This document shows positions 30,331 to 39,868 of a stretch of DNA of 64,000 bases, piece by piece. Position 1 is the stretch's first letter. The number at the start of each line of letters is the position of its first letter. This DNA is from Caenimonas koreensis DSM 17982 (GTDB lineage Bacteria; Pseudomonadota; Gammaproteobacteria; Burkholderiales; Burkholderiaceae_C): NCBI RefSeq assembly GCF_009646335.1, contig NZ_WJBU01000013.1, forward strand, positions 1 through 64,000, given 5' to 3'. A program made the translations under genes and the position numbers. Below the pieces are notes generated by a model. The model did no database searches and was not told where the DNA came from. It worked only from the letters and a program-made list of their open reading frames with translations.

Positions 30331-31343
30331 TGGCAGACTTCCTTCATCCAGTGATCAGCCACGACAGCCAGTGTCGCGGGCTCCCGCTGCACCAGGTCCA
30401 TCGCGGTCTCGCGCACGACAGCGCGCGTTGCTTCGTCCAGATATTCCACAGGCGACTTCCCATCGATACGCGCAAGCGCCAGGCCGGGCAGCAACGAGGC
30501 GACTCGTGCTTCGAGGACGTCGTGCCGCTCCCACTGCATATGCGCTGCGTAGGCCGACCAGAACGCCGCCAGGCACGCGAGCAAGTCGGCGGCGCGCGAG
30601 GGCATGTGCGCAGCCTTCAACAAAAAGTGGTTGGCGCAGAACGCCACGTCGAAAGCCGGGTCACCAAACCACGCGCATTCCGCATCGAGCAGCACTGGCC
30701 CTTGGGGCCCGAGCAGGATGTTCTTCGGGCTCACATCGCCGTGCACCAGTACGCGCTTGGTGTGCGCCGTGCGCTCGACCAGGCCAAGCAGCACGCCAGC
30801 CACAGCAGGGTGCACGCGCGCCGCCTCAACCAGGTAGGGCTCCAGCCTGATCGAATAGAAGTTGGCATCGTGCGCGAACCGCCTGGCGAGCACCGCGTCA
30901 TCAGCCGTCGCTGAATGGATTTGCCCGAGCACGTCGCCCACGCCGCGCGCCGTGTCGAGCGCGATGTTGCCGGCCAGCAGCTGCGCCTTCCAGTTGCGAA
31001 ACTCAGCGCCCAGAAACTCCATCACGAAGCACTTGGCGGCGTCGTGCTGGCCGAGCACTTTGGGCACGTGCTGCGGCACGATCGCGCCCACCGTGCGCAG
31101 CCAGTCAATTTCTGCAAACACGCGCTCGACTGGCACGACCCAGTCCTTGGCAACTTTCAGTTTGGGCAAGGCCTGCTTCAGGCAGTAACTTCCGCCGGGC
31201 ACGTCAATGCGATAGATGCCTGACGAGACGCCACCCGTCAGCGCAGTGACGACGATCTTGTCGTCTGCCTTGGCCAGCGCGAGCGACACCACGATTCGCA
31301 CGAGCGCATCGTGGTCACGCGACAGGTCGACATAGGCCACCAC
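30327..31343 (-). CDS. Aminoglycoside phosphotransferase (APH)/choline kinase-fold protein
   Basis: The 338-residue kinase-fold protein has an ATP-binding Lys in GGSYCLKQALPKLK, the catalytic loop VLVHGDVSPKNILLG near residue 198 (Asp of HGD as base), and the metal-binding VLLDAECAWFGDPAFD. The family phosphorylates small molecules. Its pattern is closer to methylthioribose or homoserine kinase-like enzymes than to antibiotic resistance genes, but the substrate cannot be assigned. Its stop overlaps the enolase-like start by four bases, so a shared pathway is likely. Confidence 0.82.
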   Translation of the reverse strand: MVAYVDLSRDHDALVRIVVSLALAKADDKIVVTALTGGVSSGIYRIDVPGGSYCLKQALPKLKVAKDWVVPVERVFAEIDWLRTVGAIVPQHVPKVLGQHDAAKCFVMEFLGAEFRNWKAQLLAGNIALDTARGVGDVLGQIHSATADDAVLARRFAHDANFYSIRLEPYLVEAARVHPAVAGVLLGLVERTAHTKRVLVHGDVSPKNILLGPQGPVLLDAECAWFGDPAFDVAFCANHFLLKAAHMPSRAADLLACLAAFWSAYAAHMQWERHDVLEARVASLLPGLALARIDGKSPVEYLDEATRAVVRETAMDLVQREPATLAVVADHWMKEVCQ

Positions 31344-31344
31344 C

Positions 31345-31644
31345 TCAGCTTCCCGACAACTGCAAACGCCTGCGCAGCTGCGCGACTTCTTCGATCAGGT
31401 CTGCCGTCAGCGCGGCGAGTTGCGGGTCTGCGTCGTACGTGGCTTCGAGTTGCGCGATGCGACGCGCACGCACCAGGTCCGAGCTGCCGAAGCGCCACTG
31501 CACCGACCCTGCCTCCACATGCAGCACGCCCGCCTGCACGTGCTCATGCACCCACGTGAGCGTGACGCCGCAGGCGTTGGCGAGTTCTTCGCTGGAGAAG
31601 GCGGCTTCGTCCATCAGTTCGCCATGATGTGTTTCGAGCGTCAT
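31345..31644 (-). CDS. cbpM: Chaperone modulator CbpM
   Basis: This 99-residue MerR-like helical protein has FSSEELANACGVTLTWVHEH at residues 16-35 and then LVRARRIAQLEATYD, with a C-terminal coil. CbpM binds the J-domain of CbpA and blocks its DnaK stimulation. It starts 2 bases after the cbpA stop, as expected for this pair, and is followed at once by the kinase-fold gene. Confidence 0.88.
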   Translation of the reverse strand: MTLETHHGELMDEAAFSSEELANACGVTLTWVHEHVQAGVLHVEAGSVQWRFGSSDLVRARRIAQLEATYDADPQLAALTADLIEEVAQLRRRLQLSGS

Positions 31645-31646
31645 GT

Positions 31647-32615
31647 TCAGGCTCCCGTCGCGCGGCGCGCATTGAATGAAGGAAAGGCTTTCGACATCGC
31701 TGCATACGCGGCGCGCGCTTCGTCGGTCTCTGCGGGTGGCAGCGCAATCTCGACTTCGAGGTACAGGTCACCGGGCTCCTTGCCCGGCAAGCCGCGGCCT
31801 TTGAGTCGCAGCTTGCGGCCCGCCTTGAAGCCTGCAGGCACGGTCACTTCAGCATCGCCAGTGGGGGTTGCGACCTCCACGGCGCCGCCCAGCGCAGCCT
31901 CCCAGGGCGCGAGTGGCACCTTTTGATAGACGTCGCGCCCCTCGGCGCGCCAGCGTGCGTCGGGCTTGAACACCACCTCCAGCAGCAAGTCGCCCGCAGG
32001 CCCGCCGCCATAACCCGGCGAGCCCTGGCCCGCCAGCCGGATGTGCTGGCCTTCGCGCACACCCTTGGGGATCTTCACTTGCAGCTGGCGCTCTTCATTG
32101 ACAACGTGCCCGGCAGCGTCGAGCTTTGCGCCGCGCAGCGAGATGGTTTTTTCAGCGCCCAGGTAGCTGTCGAGCACGTCGAGCTCGATTTTCGCGTGAT
32201 GGTCCTCACCGCGCATCGATGTGCTTTCACGCGCACCACCGCGAGCCTGTGACCGTTGCCCTGCAGAAGCGCGACCGAACAGCTCCTCGAAGAAGTCGCT
32301 GAACTCCGGCCCGCCGCCAGCCCCGGCAAAGCCGCCCGAGAACTCGCGGCCCGCGTCCCAGTTGGGAGGAGGGCGGAAGTCGCCACCGGCACGCGCCTGC
32401 GGCTGCGCGCTCAGCTCATCGTAGGCCGCGCGCTTTTCCGGGTCGGACAGCACGGCATTGGCTTCGTTGATCTCCGACATGCGCGCCGCAGCGTCTTTCT
32501 CCTTGCTCACGTCCGGGTGGTACTTGCGCGCCAGTTTGCGGAAGGCCTTCTTGATTTCGTCCTCGGTCGCCGTCTTGGCAACACCGAGCACTTGGTAGTA
32601 GTCCTTGAATTCCAT
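31647..32615 (-). CDS. cbpA: DnaJ-like co-chaperone, curved DNA-binding protein A
   Basis: The 322-residue type II J-protein has a J-domain at 1-70 with HPD at residues 33-35 ([11 protein letters not shown]). A Gly/Phe-rich linker ([16 protein letters not shown]) follows, then two C-terminal beta domains ([31 protein letters not shown]) and no zinc finger. It stimulates DnaK and binds DNA. ATG 32615 has AGGAG six bases upstream. It leads the operon cbpA-cbpM-kinase-enolase-like. Confidence 0.93.
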   Translation of the reverse strand: MEFKDYYQVLGVAKTATEDEIKKAFRKLARKYHPDVSKEKDAAARMSEINEANAVLSDPEKRAAYDELSAQPQARAGGDFRPPPNWDAGREFSGGFAGAGGGPEFSDFFEELFGRASAGQRSQARGGARESTSMRGEDHHAKIELDVLDSYLGAEKTISLRGAKLDAAGHVVNEERQLQVKIPKGVREGQHIRLAGQGSPGYGGGPAGDLLLEVVFKPDARWRAEGRDVYQKVPLAPWEAALGGAVEVATPTGDAEVTVPAGFKAGRKLRLKGRGLPGKEPGDLYLEVEIALPPAETDEARAAYAAMSKAFPSFNARRATGA

Positions 32616-32676
32616 GCGTGGCTCCTGTGCAATTCCATTCTCGCGCGTCTGGTGCATCGTTCCTAGAATGGGTGGC

Positions 32677-33594
32677 ATGACAACTCAACCATTCAAGATC
32701 GCCGTGATGGGCGCAGGCGCAGTCGGCTGCTATTACGGCGGCATGCTCGCCAGAGCCGGGCACGACGTGACGCTCATCGCGCGCCCCAGCCATGTCGAGG
32801 CAATTCGCGAGCGCGGCCTGCATATGGACACGCGCGGCTTCGACGAATTCGTCGCCATCTCGGCCAGCAGTGACGCGTCTGCGGTCAAAGGCGCGCAGAT
32901 TGTGCTGTTCTGCGTGAAGTCGATGGACACGGAATCGGCGGGCGCGCAAATCCATCCGCACCTCGCGCCCGATGCATTGGTCATGACGCTGCAAAACGGC
33001 GTGGACAACGCAGACCGCCTGCGCAGCGTGATCCATGACCGCGCAGTGGCCGCCACCGTCGTGTATGTGGGCTGCGAGATGCTCGGGCCCGGGCATCTCA
33101 AGCATCACGGCCGCGGCGAGCTGACGATAGAGCCGTCGCATCTCAGCGAACAAGTTGCGCAGGCCTTCACTGACGCAGCCATTCCCACCACGGTATCCGA
33201 CAACGTGCGCGGCGCGCTGTGGGTCAAGCTGATTCTCAACTGCGCCTACAACGCGGTGTCTGCAATCGCGCAGCTGCCCTATGGCCAGGCGGTGGCGGGT
33301 GTTGGCGTGAAGGATTTGATGCGCGACGTGGTCGATGAATGCAAGGCCGTCGCGAAGGCCGAGGGCGTCACGCTCGCTGGCGATGTTGACGTGGCCATCA
33401 GCAAAATCATCGAGACGATGCCCGCGCAGTATTCATCCACCGCGCAAGACCTGGCACGTGGCAAGCCGACGGAAATCGACTTTCTCAATGGCCTGGTCGT
33501 GCGGCGCGGCCAGGCGCACGGCATCAGGACGCCGGCCAACCAGGCGCTGTGGGCGTTGGTGAAATTGCTGGAGACGAAGCAGGCCGTCGCGTGA
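32677..33594 (+). CDS. panE: 2-dehydropantoate 2-reductase (ketopantoate reductase family)
   Basis: The 305-residue NADPH-dependent reductase has the Rossmann motif [19 protein letters not shown] from residue 10. The catalytic Lys lies in [17 protein letters not shown], and the end [18 protein letters not shown] is typical of PanE/ApbA. It reduces ketopantoate to pantoate for coenzyme A synthesis, although many genomes hold several paralogues with other 2-keto acid substrates. ATG 32677 follows GGGTGG. It diverges from cbpA with a 61-base gap. Confidence 0.85.
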   Translation: MTTQPFKIAVMGAGAVGCYYGGMLARAGHDVTLIARPSHVEAIRERGLHMDTRGFDEFVAISASSDASAVKGAQIVLFCVKSMDTESAGAQIHPHLAPDALVMTLQNGVDNADRLRSVIHDRAVAATVVYVGCEMLGPGHLKHHGRGELTIEPSHLSEQVAQAFTDAAIPTTVSDNVRGALWVKLILNCAYNAVSAIAQLPYGQAVAGVGVKDLMRDVVDECKAVAKAEGVTLAGDVDVAISKIIETMPAQYSSTAQDLARGKPTEIDFLNGLVVRRGQAHGIRTPANQALWALVKLLETKQAVA

Positions 33595-33631
33595 CCAGCA
33601 GCGCCTTGTGCAGGCGGCTCGCGCAAGGGCC

Positions 33632-34501
33632 TCAGTACACCGCTTCGATCACCGGCACCCACTTCGCTGCCAGCTGCTTGTAGCCGCTGCGTGTCGGGTG
33701 GATTTCGTTTTGCCAGTCTGTCGAGGCCCCCGCGTCCGAGGCGGCAGCCGGCGCCAGCGTGCCCTGCGTATCGACCAGATGCATGTTCGGGAACTGCTGG
33801 CCCAATCGCACCAGCATCACGCGCAGCCGCTCGAACAGTTCAACCGACACGTCATGCCAGTCGTGCGGTGGAATGGCAAAAGCGGTGAATGCCTTGCACA
33901 GCCACGGGCCGAAGCCGAATCCCGCCGATGCATCTCGCGGCGTGGGCCGGTCGTAGGTGTGGAAGACCACCGGTGTGTGGCGGTTCTTGCTTGCGGCCTT
34001 GTCGCGGGCGGCAATGAAGCGCGTGAAGACATCCTCCATGTGGCCCTCGAAAGTCGACCAGCCTTCTTCGCTGATGTAGCGCGCGGCGCCGGCGACAGGT
34101 TGGCCCCACTCGCTGGCACGAAGCAGCAGTCGCTTTTCGGGCGAGTCGTGCGTCGACTGCACGGCATCGATCATGTCGTTGCCGCCGCCCGACAGCAGGA
34201 TCGCATCGAACTTCATCGATAGTGGGCCGTTGAGAATCTGCAGGAACTTCGTGTCGGTGGTGGTGTCCGTCATGTGCGTCAGCACGGCGCCGGGCTTGGC
34301 GCAGTTGACGATGGTTGTTGATTGCGCGAGCTTCAGGCCAAACAGCAGGTTTGTGGTCCGCCAGGGTGGCAGGGCGCCGATCGAGAACCATGAGTCGCCT
34401 TGCGCCAGCAGGGCCTTGCTCGCAGTCTCCAGCGGATAGCCGCCCGTGTAGTCGTCGGGCGAAATCGTGATCGCTGGCGGGGCCGTCGATGAAGTGGGCA
34501 T
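33632..34501 (-). CDS. SGNH/GDSL-type hydrolase
   Basis: The 289-residue protein shows the SGNH blocks: GDSWFS at residues 35-40 (nucleophile Ser37), the Gly block, GGGNDMID (block III Asn) and EIHPTRSGY with the catalytic His. The Asp that usually lies three residues before that His appears to be Asn (QNEIH). It has no signal peptide. Substrates of this fold include lipids, acyl groups on sugars and cell-wall esters. The start at 34501 is supported by AAGGAGAAAGG. Confidence 0.72.
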   Translation of the reverse strand: MPTSSTAPPAITISPDDYTGGYPLETASKALLAQGDSWFSIGALPPWRTTNLLFGLKLAQSTTIVNCAKPGAVLTHMTDTTTDTKFLQILNGPLSMKFDAILLSGGGNDMIDAVQSTHDSPEKRLLLRASEWGQPVAGAARYISEEGWSTFEGHMEDVFTRFIAARDKAASKNRHTPVVFHTYDRPTPRDASAGFGFGPWLCKAFTAFAIPPHDWHDVSVELFERLRVMLVRLGQQFPNMHLVDTQGTLAPAAASDAGASTDWQNEIHPTRSGYKQLAAKWVPVIEAVY

Positions 34502-34617
34502 GGCCTTTCTCCTTCGCAAACTCGCTGCCAGTTATAGGCTTGTCCGGGCGCCGTGTCTTCCTCCGGATTGAGGAGGTGTCGTCAGGCGCGCGCGTGCCTT
34601 CGGCTATGCTCTTTTGC

Positions 34618-36042
34618 ATGCCCCACCTGATTGATTTCCTCGCCTTTCGTGCCCAGCTCGACCCTGCCGGCGTTGCCATCCAGACGCCGACAACGGCGCT
34701 CACGTGGAGGCGCTCGTTCAGGCTGGTGCTGGGCGTTGCCAAGCGGCTGCGCGCGCTTGGCATGCAGCCGGGGCAGGTCGCCATCACGGCCTTGCGCAAC
34801 CCCGAAGTTGACTGGATCGTGACGCTCGCGCTGTTCCATGAAGCGGCGGTGAGCTGCTCAAACCACAGCGTTGACGCGTTGCCGCCCACAGTCAAGCCTG
34901 ATTGGCTCATTACCGATCGTGCCCGCGAAAAGCTGGAGGCAGGCCACACTGTGCTGATCGACAGCGACTGGCTCTCGGCGGCACTTGCGGATTCCGGGCC
35001 GGTCGAGCCGCGCGACTACGCCTCGCCCGATTCCGTGGCGCGACTCGTTCTCACGAGCGGCACGACGGGGCGCAGCAAGGCGGTGGGCTTGAGCATCAGG
35101 CACATCCTGGGCCGCGCCGACCGCGGCATGGTGCTGCGTGGTGCGCACACAGCCGTCTGCACGCTGGGTATCGGCACAGCCGCTGCCCTGAACTTCGCCG
35201 TGACGTGCCTGGTCACGGGCGCGCCCTACCTGGTCGGCAAGACACTGCAGGACTTCCTCGACATGGCACGTCAGCACAAGGTGCAAGGCGTGATGAGCAC
35301 CCCTGCGCAGCTGGCCGGCCTGGTCGATTTGCTGGAGCGGGACAAGGAGCCGCTTCGTGGCGTGGACATCGTGCGCAGCGGCGGCGGGTCTTTGTCGCGA
35401 GCGCTCGTGGAGCGCATCGGGCGCAACATCACCGGCAACATCCTGGCGCTGTACGGCTCGACCGAAACCTTCGGCATGTGTGCGTTCAAGCCAACGGTCC
35501 ATACCGATCCCGCGACGGTCGGCTTTGCGGCGCCCACCTCGTTTGTCGAAGTGGTGGATGCCAATGGAAAGCCGCTTCCCGCCAACGAGGAAGGTGTGGT
35601 GCGCGTCCGGACCACGGACATGGTGGCGGGCTACTACGGCGATGAAGCGGAAACGGCGCGCTCGTTCAGGGACGGCTGGTTCTACCCCGGCGACCGTGGC
35701 GCGATCGACGCAAATGGCTGCCTCACGCTCGCCGGCCGCGAAGGCGACATGCTCAATATCGGCGGCGTGAAGATCGACCCCGCGCCGCTCGACCGCTTGC
35801 TGGCCGAGGCGCCCGGCATCAAAGACGCCGCCGTCTTCGTGACGACCAACAAGTCCGGCGCCGAGCGGCTTGCGGCTGCCATCGTGGCCGGACCGGACTT
35901 CGACCTGCCGGCGCTCCGGCACTGGCTTGCCGACAAGCAGCCGAAGAACGGGCCGAAGATCGTGCTGAAGGTCGACGCCATCCCGCGCAACGCGATGGGC
36001 AAGGTGATGCGCAGGCTGCTGACGGAACGCTTCGTGCGCTAG
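34618..36042 (+). CDS. AMP-dependent acyl-CoA synthetase/ligase
   Basis: The 474-residue ANL-family adenylating enzyme has the P-loop LTSGTTGRSKAVGLS near residue 145, ALYGSTETFG, and DGWFYPGDRGAIDANG. The C-terminal Lys region PRNAMGKVMRRLL ends the protein. It is on the short side for acyl-CoA synthetases, mainly at the N terminus. An upstream in-frame ATG at 34489 overlaps the divergent hydrolase gene and is rejected. The substrate is an unknown carboxylic acid. Confidence 0.85.
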   Translation: MPHLIDFLAFRAQLDPAGVAIQTPTTALTWRRSFRLVLGVAKRLRALGMQPGQVAITALRNPEVDWIVTLALFHEAAVSCSNHSVDALPPTVKPDWLITDRAREKLEAGHTVLIDSDWLSAALADSGPVEPRDYASPDSVARLVLTSGTTGRSKAVGLSIRHILGRADRGMVLRGAHTAVCTLGIGTAAALNFAVTCLVTGAPYLVGKTLQDFLDMARQHKVQGVMSTPAQLAGLVDLLERDKEPLRGVDIVRSGGGSLSRALVERIGRNITGNILALYGSTETFGMCAFKPTVHTDPATVGFAAPTSFVEVVDANGKPLPANEEGVVRVRTTDMVAGYYGDEAETARSFRDGWFYPGDRGAIDANGCLTLAGREGDMLNIGGVKIDPAPLDRLLAEAPGIKDAAVFVTTNKSGAERLAAAIVAGPDFDLPALRHWLADKQPKNGPKIVLKVDAIPRNAMGKVMRRLLTERFVR

Positions 36043-37013
36043 ATCAGCTTGAGCTTTTGCAGCAGGCTGCGATAGCGCCGCGCTTCCTCATCGACAAAGC
36101 GGCGCGTCTGCGCCCGCCCGCGGAAGGCCACTTCCTGGCCCGACTGGACGATCGCCTCTGAATACGCCTTGTCATGCAGCACGGCTGACATCAGTCGTTC
36201 GAGATCGGCCATGCGTGCTTCGGGCGTGCCCCTGGGCGCAAAGACACCAAACCAGCCCTGGATGTCGAAGGGGCCGAAACCCTGGGCCGGCACGGTGCGA
36301 TAGCGCGGCTCGGCCGCGAGCGGCTTGTTGGCCAGCACGGCCAGCACCTTGGCCCGGTTGGCGCCTTGCAGCTGCGAGCCCATGAGGCCAAACGCCTGTA
36401 TGCCCAGCTGCACGCGGCCTTCCGCTACGTCGATGTAAGCCTGCATCGTGTTGCGGTAGGGCACATGCAGCCCGCGAATGCCGAGCGTCTGCAAGAGGCT
36501 TTCAGCCGCAACATGGTTGGCGCTGCCGATGTCGTTGGCGATGTATGAGAGGGGCTCGGCCTGCGTCCTGGCGAAGGCGCGCAGCTCTTCCAGGTCGTTC
36601 GCCGGGAAATCCTTGCCCGCAAAAAGCACCATCGGCGACGCCGACATGGTGCAGACCGGCGTGAAGTCAGTGACGGGATCGAACTCCAGCGCCGGCTTGG
36701 CAAGCAGCGGTGTGGCGCAGATCAGGCCCGAATAACCCCAGAGCAGGGTGCGGCCGTCAGCGCTCTTGCGCAGCACCTGGCGCGCGGCGAGCGCGCCACT
36801 CGCACCTGGGACGTTCTCGATGACCCATGCTTCCCCGGTGGCGTCCGCCAACTGCATTCCCATCTTGCGCGCGAGCAGGTCGGCGACGCTGCCTGCGGAC
36901 ATGGGAACGACAAAAGTGTTGGTGGCGCCGGGCTGCGGCGACTGGGCGAAGGCGCCGGCTGCGCTGGAAGCGGCGGCTGCAAGTGCGGTGCGGCGCGTCA
37001 GCAGGAAGGACAT
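36039..37013 (-). CDS. Tripartite tricarboxylate transporter receptor (Bug/TctC family)
   Basis: The 324-residue periplasmic protein has a Tat-like or Sec signal (TRRTALAAAASSAAGAFAQ) and Bug-family features: FVVPMSAGSVADLLARKMG, VIENVPGASGALAARQVL and a late GWFGVFAPRGTPEARMADL. Such receptors are abundant in Burkholderiales and usually lack adjacent tctAB, as here. Ligands are carboxylates. It overlaps the end of the convergent ligase gene by four bases. Confidence 0.9.
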   Translation of the reverse strand: MSFLLTRRTALAAAASSAAGAFAQSPQPGATNTFVVPMSAGSVADLLARKMGMQLADATGEAWVIENVPGASGALAARQVLRKSADGRTLLWGYSGLICATPLLAKPALEFDPVTDFTPVCTMSASPMVLFAGKDFPANDLEELRAFARTQAEPLSYIANDIGSANHVAAESLLQTLGIRGLHVPYRNTMQAYIDVAEGRVQLGIQAFGLMGSQLQGANRAKVLAVLANKPLAAEPRYRTVPAQGFGPFDIQGWFGVFAPRGTPEARMADLERLMSAVLHDKAYSEAIVQSGQEVAFRGRAQTRRFVDEEARRYRSLLQKLKLI

Positions 37014-37035
37014 GATGGCTTTCTGGTGTTGAGTC

Positions 37036-37746
37036 CTAGCCGGCCAGACCGACGAAAACATTCTGCACATCGTCGTGCGCGTCGATGGCGGCAAGAAATG
37101 CCTCGACTTCTTCCAGCTTTTCGGGCGCGAGGCTGGCCGGATCGATCGGGTTCTTGGGCTTGTAACCCAGCTTGGCGGACAGCACCGTGAAGCCCTGGGC
37201 GGGCAGGGCGCGGCTGACGATGTCGAGATCGGTCGCGTCCGTGATGAAGATCGTGGTGCCGTCTTCGCCCGGCTCGAAATCCTGCGCGCCTGCTTCGATG
37301 GCGGCGACTTCAGCGTCGGCATCCGGCCTGGCGGGTTCCGCCTCGATCAGGCCGACATGATTGAAGTCCCACGACACCGAACCGGATGTGCCCAGCTGGC
37401 CGCTGCGAAACAGCACGCGCATCTCCGGCGCGGTGCGCTTCAAGTTGTCGGTCAGGCACTCGACCATCACCGGCACCTGGTGCGGCGCAAAGCCCTCATA
37501 GATCACATGCTCGAAATTCACCGCCTCACCTGTGAGGCCTGCCCCCTTCTTGATGGCGCGATCGAGTGTTTCCTTGGGCATGGACACCTTGCGCGCCTGC
37601 TCCACGACCAGCCGCAGCCGCGAGTTGCTTGCGGGGTCGGCACCGTTGCGTGCGGCGACCATGATGTCTTTGGCGAGACGGCCAAACAGCTTGCCGCGTG
37701 CGTCTGCAGCCTGTGCCTTGCCTTTTGCTTTCCATTGCGCGCCCAT
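37036..37746 (-). CDS. YebC/PmpR family protein, YeeN-like
   Basis: This 236-residue YebC/TACO1 family protein begins [20 protein letters not shown] rather than [10 protein letters not shown], like E. coli YeeN. It continues [20 protein letters not shown] and [18 protein letters not shown]. YebC proteins have been described both as transcription regulators and as factors that relieve ribosome stalling at proline-rich stretches. A second, canonical yebC lies at 63190. It is followed upstream by an FKBP gene, so both neighbours relate to protein synthesis or folding. Confidence 0.92.
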   Translation of the reverse strand: MGAQWKAKGKAQAADARGKLFGRLAKDIMVAARNGADPASNSRLRLVVEQARKVSMPKETLDRAIKKGAGLTGEAVNFEHVIYEGFAPHQVPVMVECLTDNLKRTAPEMRVLFRSGQLGTSGSVSWDFNHVGLIEAEPARPDADAEVAAIEAGAQDFEPGEDGTTIFITDATDLDIVSRALPAQGFTVLSAKLGYKPKNPIDPASLAPEKLEEVEAFLAAIDAHDDVQNVFVGLAG

Positions 37747-37761
37747 GAGCGTTCTTCCTTG

Positions 37762-38181
37762 TTATTTGGTGACCGAGATCAGTTCCACTTCGAACTGCAG
37801 CGTGGCATTCGGCGGTATCACGCCGCCGCCCGCGCCCTTTTCGCCGTAGGCGATTGCAGGCGGGCAGGTCAGGCGCGCCTTGCCGCCCGGCTTGATCATC
37901 TGCACGCCTTCGGTCCAGCACTTGATCACACGGTTCAGCGGGAACTCGGTGGGCTCGCCGCGCTTGTAGGAGCTGTCGAACTCCTTGCCATCCATGAACG
38001 TGCCGCGGTAGTGCACTTTGACTGTGTCGGTCGCTGCGGGCGGCGTGCCTGAGCCTTCTTTCAGCGATTGATAGACCAGCCCGCTGGCAGTGGTCACGGG
38101 CGGCGGTGTGACCGGTGTGGTCGTGCAGGCCGCCATGAGCAGGGTGATGGCGGCGAGTGCGGGAAAGGTGGACAGGCGCAT
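37762..38181 (-). CDS. FKBP-type peptidyl-prolyl isomerase, lipoprotein
   Basis: The 139-residue protein has a lipoprotein signal with lipobox LMAAC (Cys19), a short Thr/Pro linker and one FKBP domain: VKVHYRGTFMDGKEFDSSYK, then CPPAIAYGEKGAGGGVIPPN. It should catalyse cis-trans isomerisation of prolyl bonds in envelope proteins. It is probably cotranscribed with the YeeN-like gene 15 bases downstream. Confidence 0.92.
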   Translation of the reverse strand: MRLSTFPALAAITLLMAACTTTPVTPPPVTTASGLVYQSLKEGSGTPPAATDTVKVHYRGTFMDGKEFDSSYKRGEPTEFPLNRVIKCWTEGVQMIKPGGKARLTCPPAIAYGEKGAGGGVIPPNATLQFEVELISVTK

Positions 38182-38242
38182 GTGATCCGTTGCCTTGAAC
38201 TTGAATGGACGATGCGCTGAATTTACCTTGAAGACGGCAGGC

Positions 38243-38270
38243 CAAAAAAAACAGGCCCCGCAGGGCCTGT
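38243..38270 (-). terminator. Rho-independent terminator of the glycine-zipper gene
   Basis: The minus-strand stem ACAGGCCC / GGGCCTGT with loop TGCG is followed by eight T, 20 bases past the stop at 38290. Confidence 0.88.
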
Positions 38271-38289
38271 TGATCAGTCTGGCAGCGCC

Positions 38290-38790
38290 TTAGCGGCCGT
38301 CGTGGTCAGAGTCGCCAGGAATGGCGCGTTCAACGCGGTTCCAGGCAGCGCGCGATGCGTCCTTTGCTTCTTCCCAGACCAGGCGTGACGAGCCCTTGGT
38401 GCGCTCGTATTCGTTGCGCATGTTCGCCTCGTGCGTCTCGAACGTTTCGCCAGCGGCGCCGGCACGCTCCCAGCCGGAGTAGCCGGTGCGATAGGCCGGC
38501 GCGTAGTCGTCGTACGTGTAGCCTGGCTTGTAGCCGGGCGTCTTCGTGTAGTTGTCGCGCCAGTACGTCTCTTCAGCCGTGGGGTTCACGCTTTCGCCGG
38601 CGCCCTTGCCGGCAAGGCCGCCAGCAATCGCGCCAACGGCGCCGCCGATGACTGCGCCGACTGGGCCGCCCATGGAGCCGATAGCTGCGCCTGCGGCCGC
38701 GCCGCCTGCTGCGCCCAAGCCGGTGCCGACCGGATGTGCGCCAGCTGCGCCGGTGATGGGATCTGCATTCGTGGGATTTTTGTCTGACAT
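38290..38790 (-). CDS. Glycine-zipper protein of unknown function
   Basis: This 166-residue protein has a Gly/Ala-rich hydrophobic double segment at about 24-63 (GAAIGSMGGPVGAVIGGAVG), the pattern of a glycine zipper that packs in membranes. A hydrophilic, Tyr-rich C-terminal part follows (TPGYKPGYTYDDYAPAYRTG). The first 20 residues are not a signal peptide. Similar stress- or osmotically induced small proteins occur in Burkholderiales, but function is unknown. GGAGACC precedes the ATG, and a terminator follows. Confidence 0.78.
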   Translation of the reverse strand: MSDKNPTNADPITGAAGAHPVGTGLGAAGGAAAGAAIGSMGGPVGAVIGGAVGAIAGGLAGKGAGESVNPTAEETYWRDNYTKTPGYKPGYTYDDYAPAYRTGYSGWERAGAAGETFETHEANMRNEYERTKGSSRLVWEEAKDASRAAWNRVERAIPGDSDHDGR

Positions 38791-38891
38791 GTTGGTCTCC
38801 TGTGGATGAAGACGCCAGCGTGATTTGCGCGCACGAGGTGAGCTGTCAGACAGCGCCGCACCACCTCGTCAGACGGTGCAATTGGCGCGGC

Positions 38892-39698
38892 TCAGCTTGG
38901 CGCGACAAGCCCGAGCTGCGCGTCGGTCGCTGCGGGGCCGTACTTGTCGTGCGGCGGCCAGGGCCTTGTCTTCCACGAAGGCGAGAAGGCGAAGGACGAA
39001 ACCGTGCGCCCAGGCAGGGGTGCGCCGTTGCCCGCGCCGCGTGCGTAGTCGTAGTACAGCTTGACGATCTCTTCTCGCGTGACTTGCTGCGCGGCCGGAT
39101 GCGCGATGCACGCTTGCACCCATTGGGCAACGCGGGTGTAGCGCGCATCACCGGCAGGCAGCTCGAAGCCTTCGTAGTACTCGTTGAACCAGAAGCGCAT
39201 GAACATCGGGGTGAACACGCATTCGGCCCAGCCGAATTCCTCGAACAGGAACGAATCGCCCGTTGAGTGATGCGAGAGAAAGTCACTCAGCCGCGCGTAG
39301 ATCGCGAGCAGGCTCTCATGCAGCTTGCCGCGTCGCGTGGCGTCCTGGTTCATCACCAGCGTGTAGCCGGCTGTGGTGAATTCACCTTCCATGCGGCACA
39401 GCATGTTTTCAACCGCGCGGCGGTAAGGGTCGCGCTGGGCCACCGGCTTTTCGGGCAGCGTCTCGTCCAGGTATTGCAGCAGCACCATGCTTTCCTTGAG
39501 CACGTGGCCATCAGCCAGTTCCATGATGGGCAGCGCCGTGGTGCCGCGCGAGAGCTGCAGCAAGCGTTCGGGCCGTGGCCTGGTGATGTCGACAACCTGG
39601 AACTGCACGGCGTCGCGTTTGCCTTTGAGCGCCAGCAGAATTTCAAGCCGCTGGCTGAAGGGGCAGACGGGGATGTGGTAGACGAGGGGCAAGGTCAT
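38892..39698 (-). CDS. Glutathione S-transferase family protein
   Basis: The 268-residue protein has an N-terminal thioredoxin-fold GST domain (VYHIPVCPFSQRLEILLALK, with CPFS in the place of the CPxC/S motif, and the cis-Pro region TTALPIMELADG) and a helical C-terminal domain. The last 40 residues are an unusual Pro/Trp-rich tail (SFAFSPSWKTRPWPPHDKYG). It could conjugate or reduce small electrophiles. ATG 39698 is preferred. The upstream frame extension lacks a ribosome binding site. Confidence 0.85.
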   Translation of the reverse strand: MTLPLVYHIPVCPFSQRLEILLALKGKRDAVQFQVVDITRPRPERLLQLSRGTTALPIMELADGHVLKESMVLLQYLDETLPEKPVAQRDPYRRAVENMLCRMEGEFTTAGYTLVMNQDATRRGKLHESLLAIYARLSDFLSHHSTGDSFLFEEFGWAECVFTPMFMRFWFNEYYEGFELPAGDARYTRVAQWVQACIAHPAAQQVTREEIVKLYYDYARGAGNGAPLPGRTVSSFAFSPSWKTRPWPPHDKYGPAATDAQLGLVAPS

Positions 39699-39868
39699 GT
39701 GGTTGACTGTAGCGGCATGCAGGTGGCGTCGATGACTCGCTTGAAAGCCTGCGTGCGGCAGCGCATCCATTCCTTGCGTCGTGCGGCTTGAATTCACCCA
39801 CTTAGGGCTGCCCGCCTTGACGCGTGGGTGCCGCACCGCTTCAATGGCCGGACAACAAGGAGACAATC

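Noticed and set aside
30327..31343. Antibiotic-resistance aminoglycoside kinase
   Set aside because: Only the general kinase-fold motifs match. The operon context points to a metabolic kinase.
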